In this document: in pieces, positions 5,972 through 6,272 of the stretch
How the letters are laid out: each line of letters begins with the position of its first letter
Numbering within the stretch: the stretch's first letter is position 1
From: Caldilinea sp.
GTDB taxonomy: Bacteria; Chloroflexota; Anaerolineae; Caldilineales; Caldilineaceae
Reading direction: 5' to 3'
Length of the DNA stretch: 6,272 nt
Assembly (NCBI GenBank): GCA_026389955.1
Contig: JAPLGY010000368.1
Coordinates: 1 to 6,272, forward strand
Program-made: the position numbers and the translations under genes
Notes under the pieces: model-generated
What the model was told of the DNA's origin: nothing
Database searches by the model: none
Seen by the model: the letters and a program-made list of their open reading frames with translations, nothing else

Positions 5972-6004
5972 TTGCACAGACACCGTTGCACGGTTGCAGT
6001 GCAA
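5972..6004. promoter_or_regulatory. Cluster of TTGCAC/GTGCAA half-sites between the tandem promoters
   Basis: TTGCAC occurs at 5972-5977 and 5986-5991, spaced by 14 bases. GTGCAA occurs at 5999-6004, so 5986-6004 forms an inverted pair with a 7-base spacer. This pair lies at the P1 start of transcription, directly downstream of its -10 box, and the other site is just upstream of the P2 -35 box. The same half-sites mark the lacI-type promoter, suggesting operator sites for that regulator. The 6-mer also occurs a few times by chance inside genes, so the clustering is the evidence. Confidence 0.55.
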
Positions 6005-6035
6005 ATTGTATAGGATGGTGGAACAGTCTGTCAAG
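6003..6035 (-). promoter_or_regulatory. Distal promoter (P1) of the transporter-amidase operon
   Basis: On the minus strand a perfect TTGACA (complement of 6029-6034) precedes TACAAT (complement of 6005-6010) by 18 bases, with TATACA at 16 bases as an alternative. The GTGCAA inverted pair follows immediately, at the expected start of transcription, as at the lacI-type promoter. Box quality makes P1 the stronger of the two. Confidence 0.62.
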
Positions 6036-6078
6036 TGTCCCCAAAATTCTCAGGACTGTTCGACAAACTGCTAGTAAT

Positions 6079-6106
6079 GGCCGACCGCAAGGGTCGCCCC
6101 TACAGG
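6079..6106 (+). repeat. Hairpin repeat, copy A
   Basis: A 28-bp element whose arms GGCCGACC and GGTCGCCC pair around GCAAG with one mismatch, followed by the tail CCTACAGG. It matches copy C at 27 of 28 bases. It appears to be a dispersed, REP-like intergenic repeat of the kind I associate with Chloroflexota genomes. Confidence 0.75.
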
Positions 6107-6138
6107 TGCGTGCCCAGGATGAGACCCATGACCGATCG

Positions 6139-6247
6139 TACGGGCGATCACACGGGCGACCCTGTAGGGGCACCCCTTGCGGGTGCCCCCAATGACACTG
6201 CGGGTAAGGGTTTGTAAAAGCACGGGCGACCACAATCCCACGGGCGA
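6139..6247 (+). repeat. Solo fragments of the hairpin repeat (ACGGGCGA copies)
   Basis: ACGGGCGA occurs at 6140-6147, 6152-6159, 6222-6229 and 6240-6247; the last leads into copy C. The first three are 5' parts of the repeat without a matching 3' arm. This looks like decay, truncated insertion or slippage within the cluster. Confidence 0.55.
6161..6189 (-). repeat. Hairpin repeat, copy B, inverted and with a variant stem
   Basis: Read on the minus strand, this element ends in the same CCTACAGG tail (complement of 6161-6168) and has the same GCAAG loop. Its arms are GGGGCACCC and GGGTGCCCC, a perfect 9-bp stem (6167-6175 with 6181-6189). Its stem differs from copies A and C on both arms in a pair-preserving way. 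Confidence 0.75.
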
Positions 6248-6269
6248 CCGCAAGGGTCGCCCCTACAGG
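6242..6269 (+). repeat. Hairpin repeat, copy C
   Basis: A 28-bp element with a perfect 8-bp stem, GGGCGACC (6242-6249) with GGTCGCCC (6255-6262), around the loop GCAAG, followed by CCTACAGG. It lies three bases from the window edge, so the cluster may continue to the right. Confidence 0.78.
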
Positions 6270-6272
6270 CGG

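Noticed and set aside
5886..6233. A 115-codon minus-strand frame upstream of the binding protein
   Set aside because: It spans the hairpin repeats and both promoters; the PCGRP/PQGVP-like peptides are just translated repeat units.
6079..6269. CRISPR array
   Set aside because: Only three full units occur, one inverted, with spacers of unequal length and partial copies in between. Each unit is a self-contained hairpin with a tail, which fits dispersed intergenic repeats instead.

Overview
The window looks like a moderately GC-rich bacterial chromosome segment, most likely from the Chloroflexota (Anaerolineae/Caldilineae type). That placement is an inference. It rests on the style of the short hairpin repeats at the right end (GGGCGACC-GCAAG-GGTCGCCC followed by CCTACAGG), which I associate with that phylum, and on a lipoprotein binding protein with an Ala/Pro/Glu linker. 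No ribosomal or other phylogenetic marker is present.

All recognisable genes lie on the minus strand and read right to left. From about 5824 down to 1340 there is one tight transcription unit: a family 5 (peptide/nickel-type) solute-binding lipoprotein, a DppC-type permease, a DppB-type permease, and an acetamidase/formamidase (FmdA family). The gaps are 3, 5 and 16 bases. A LacI-family regulator follows (stop at 176) with its own strong sigma-70-type promoter in the gap. No ABC ATPase is in the window, so the importer must borrow its ATPases or have them encoded elsewhere. The simplest reading is import of a small peptide or amide-bearing compound, followed by hydrolysis of an amide to ammonia and a carboxylate under LacI-type control.

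The 448 bases right of the binding-protein gene hold no gene. They contain two near-copies of the same promoter (33 bp, 26 identical, identical -35/-10 spacing), 71 bp apart, with TTGCAC/GTGCAA half-sites between them. The same half-sites occur at the lacI promoter together with a perfect 14-bp palindrome that has a central CpG. This suggests that the regulator controls both itself and the transporter operon. Beyond about 6075 lies a cluster of three hairpin repeats plus solo fragments; one hairpin differs from the others by compensating stem changes.

The left 175 bases hold no complete gene. They carry a palindrome overlapping a possible -35 box, a Shine-Dalgarno sequence, and an ATG at positions 4-2. 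Together these look like the start of another minus-strand gene that runs out of the window.
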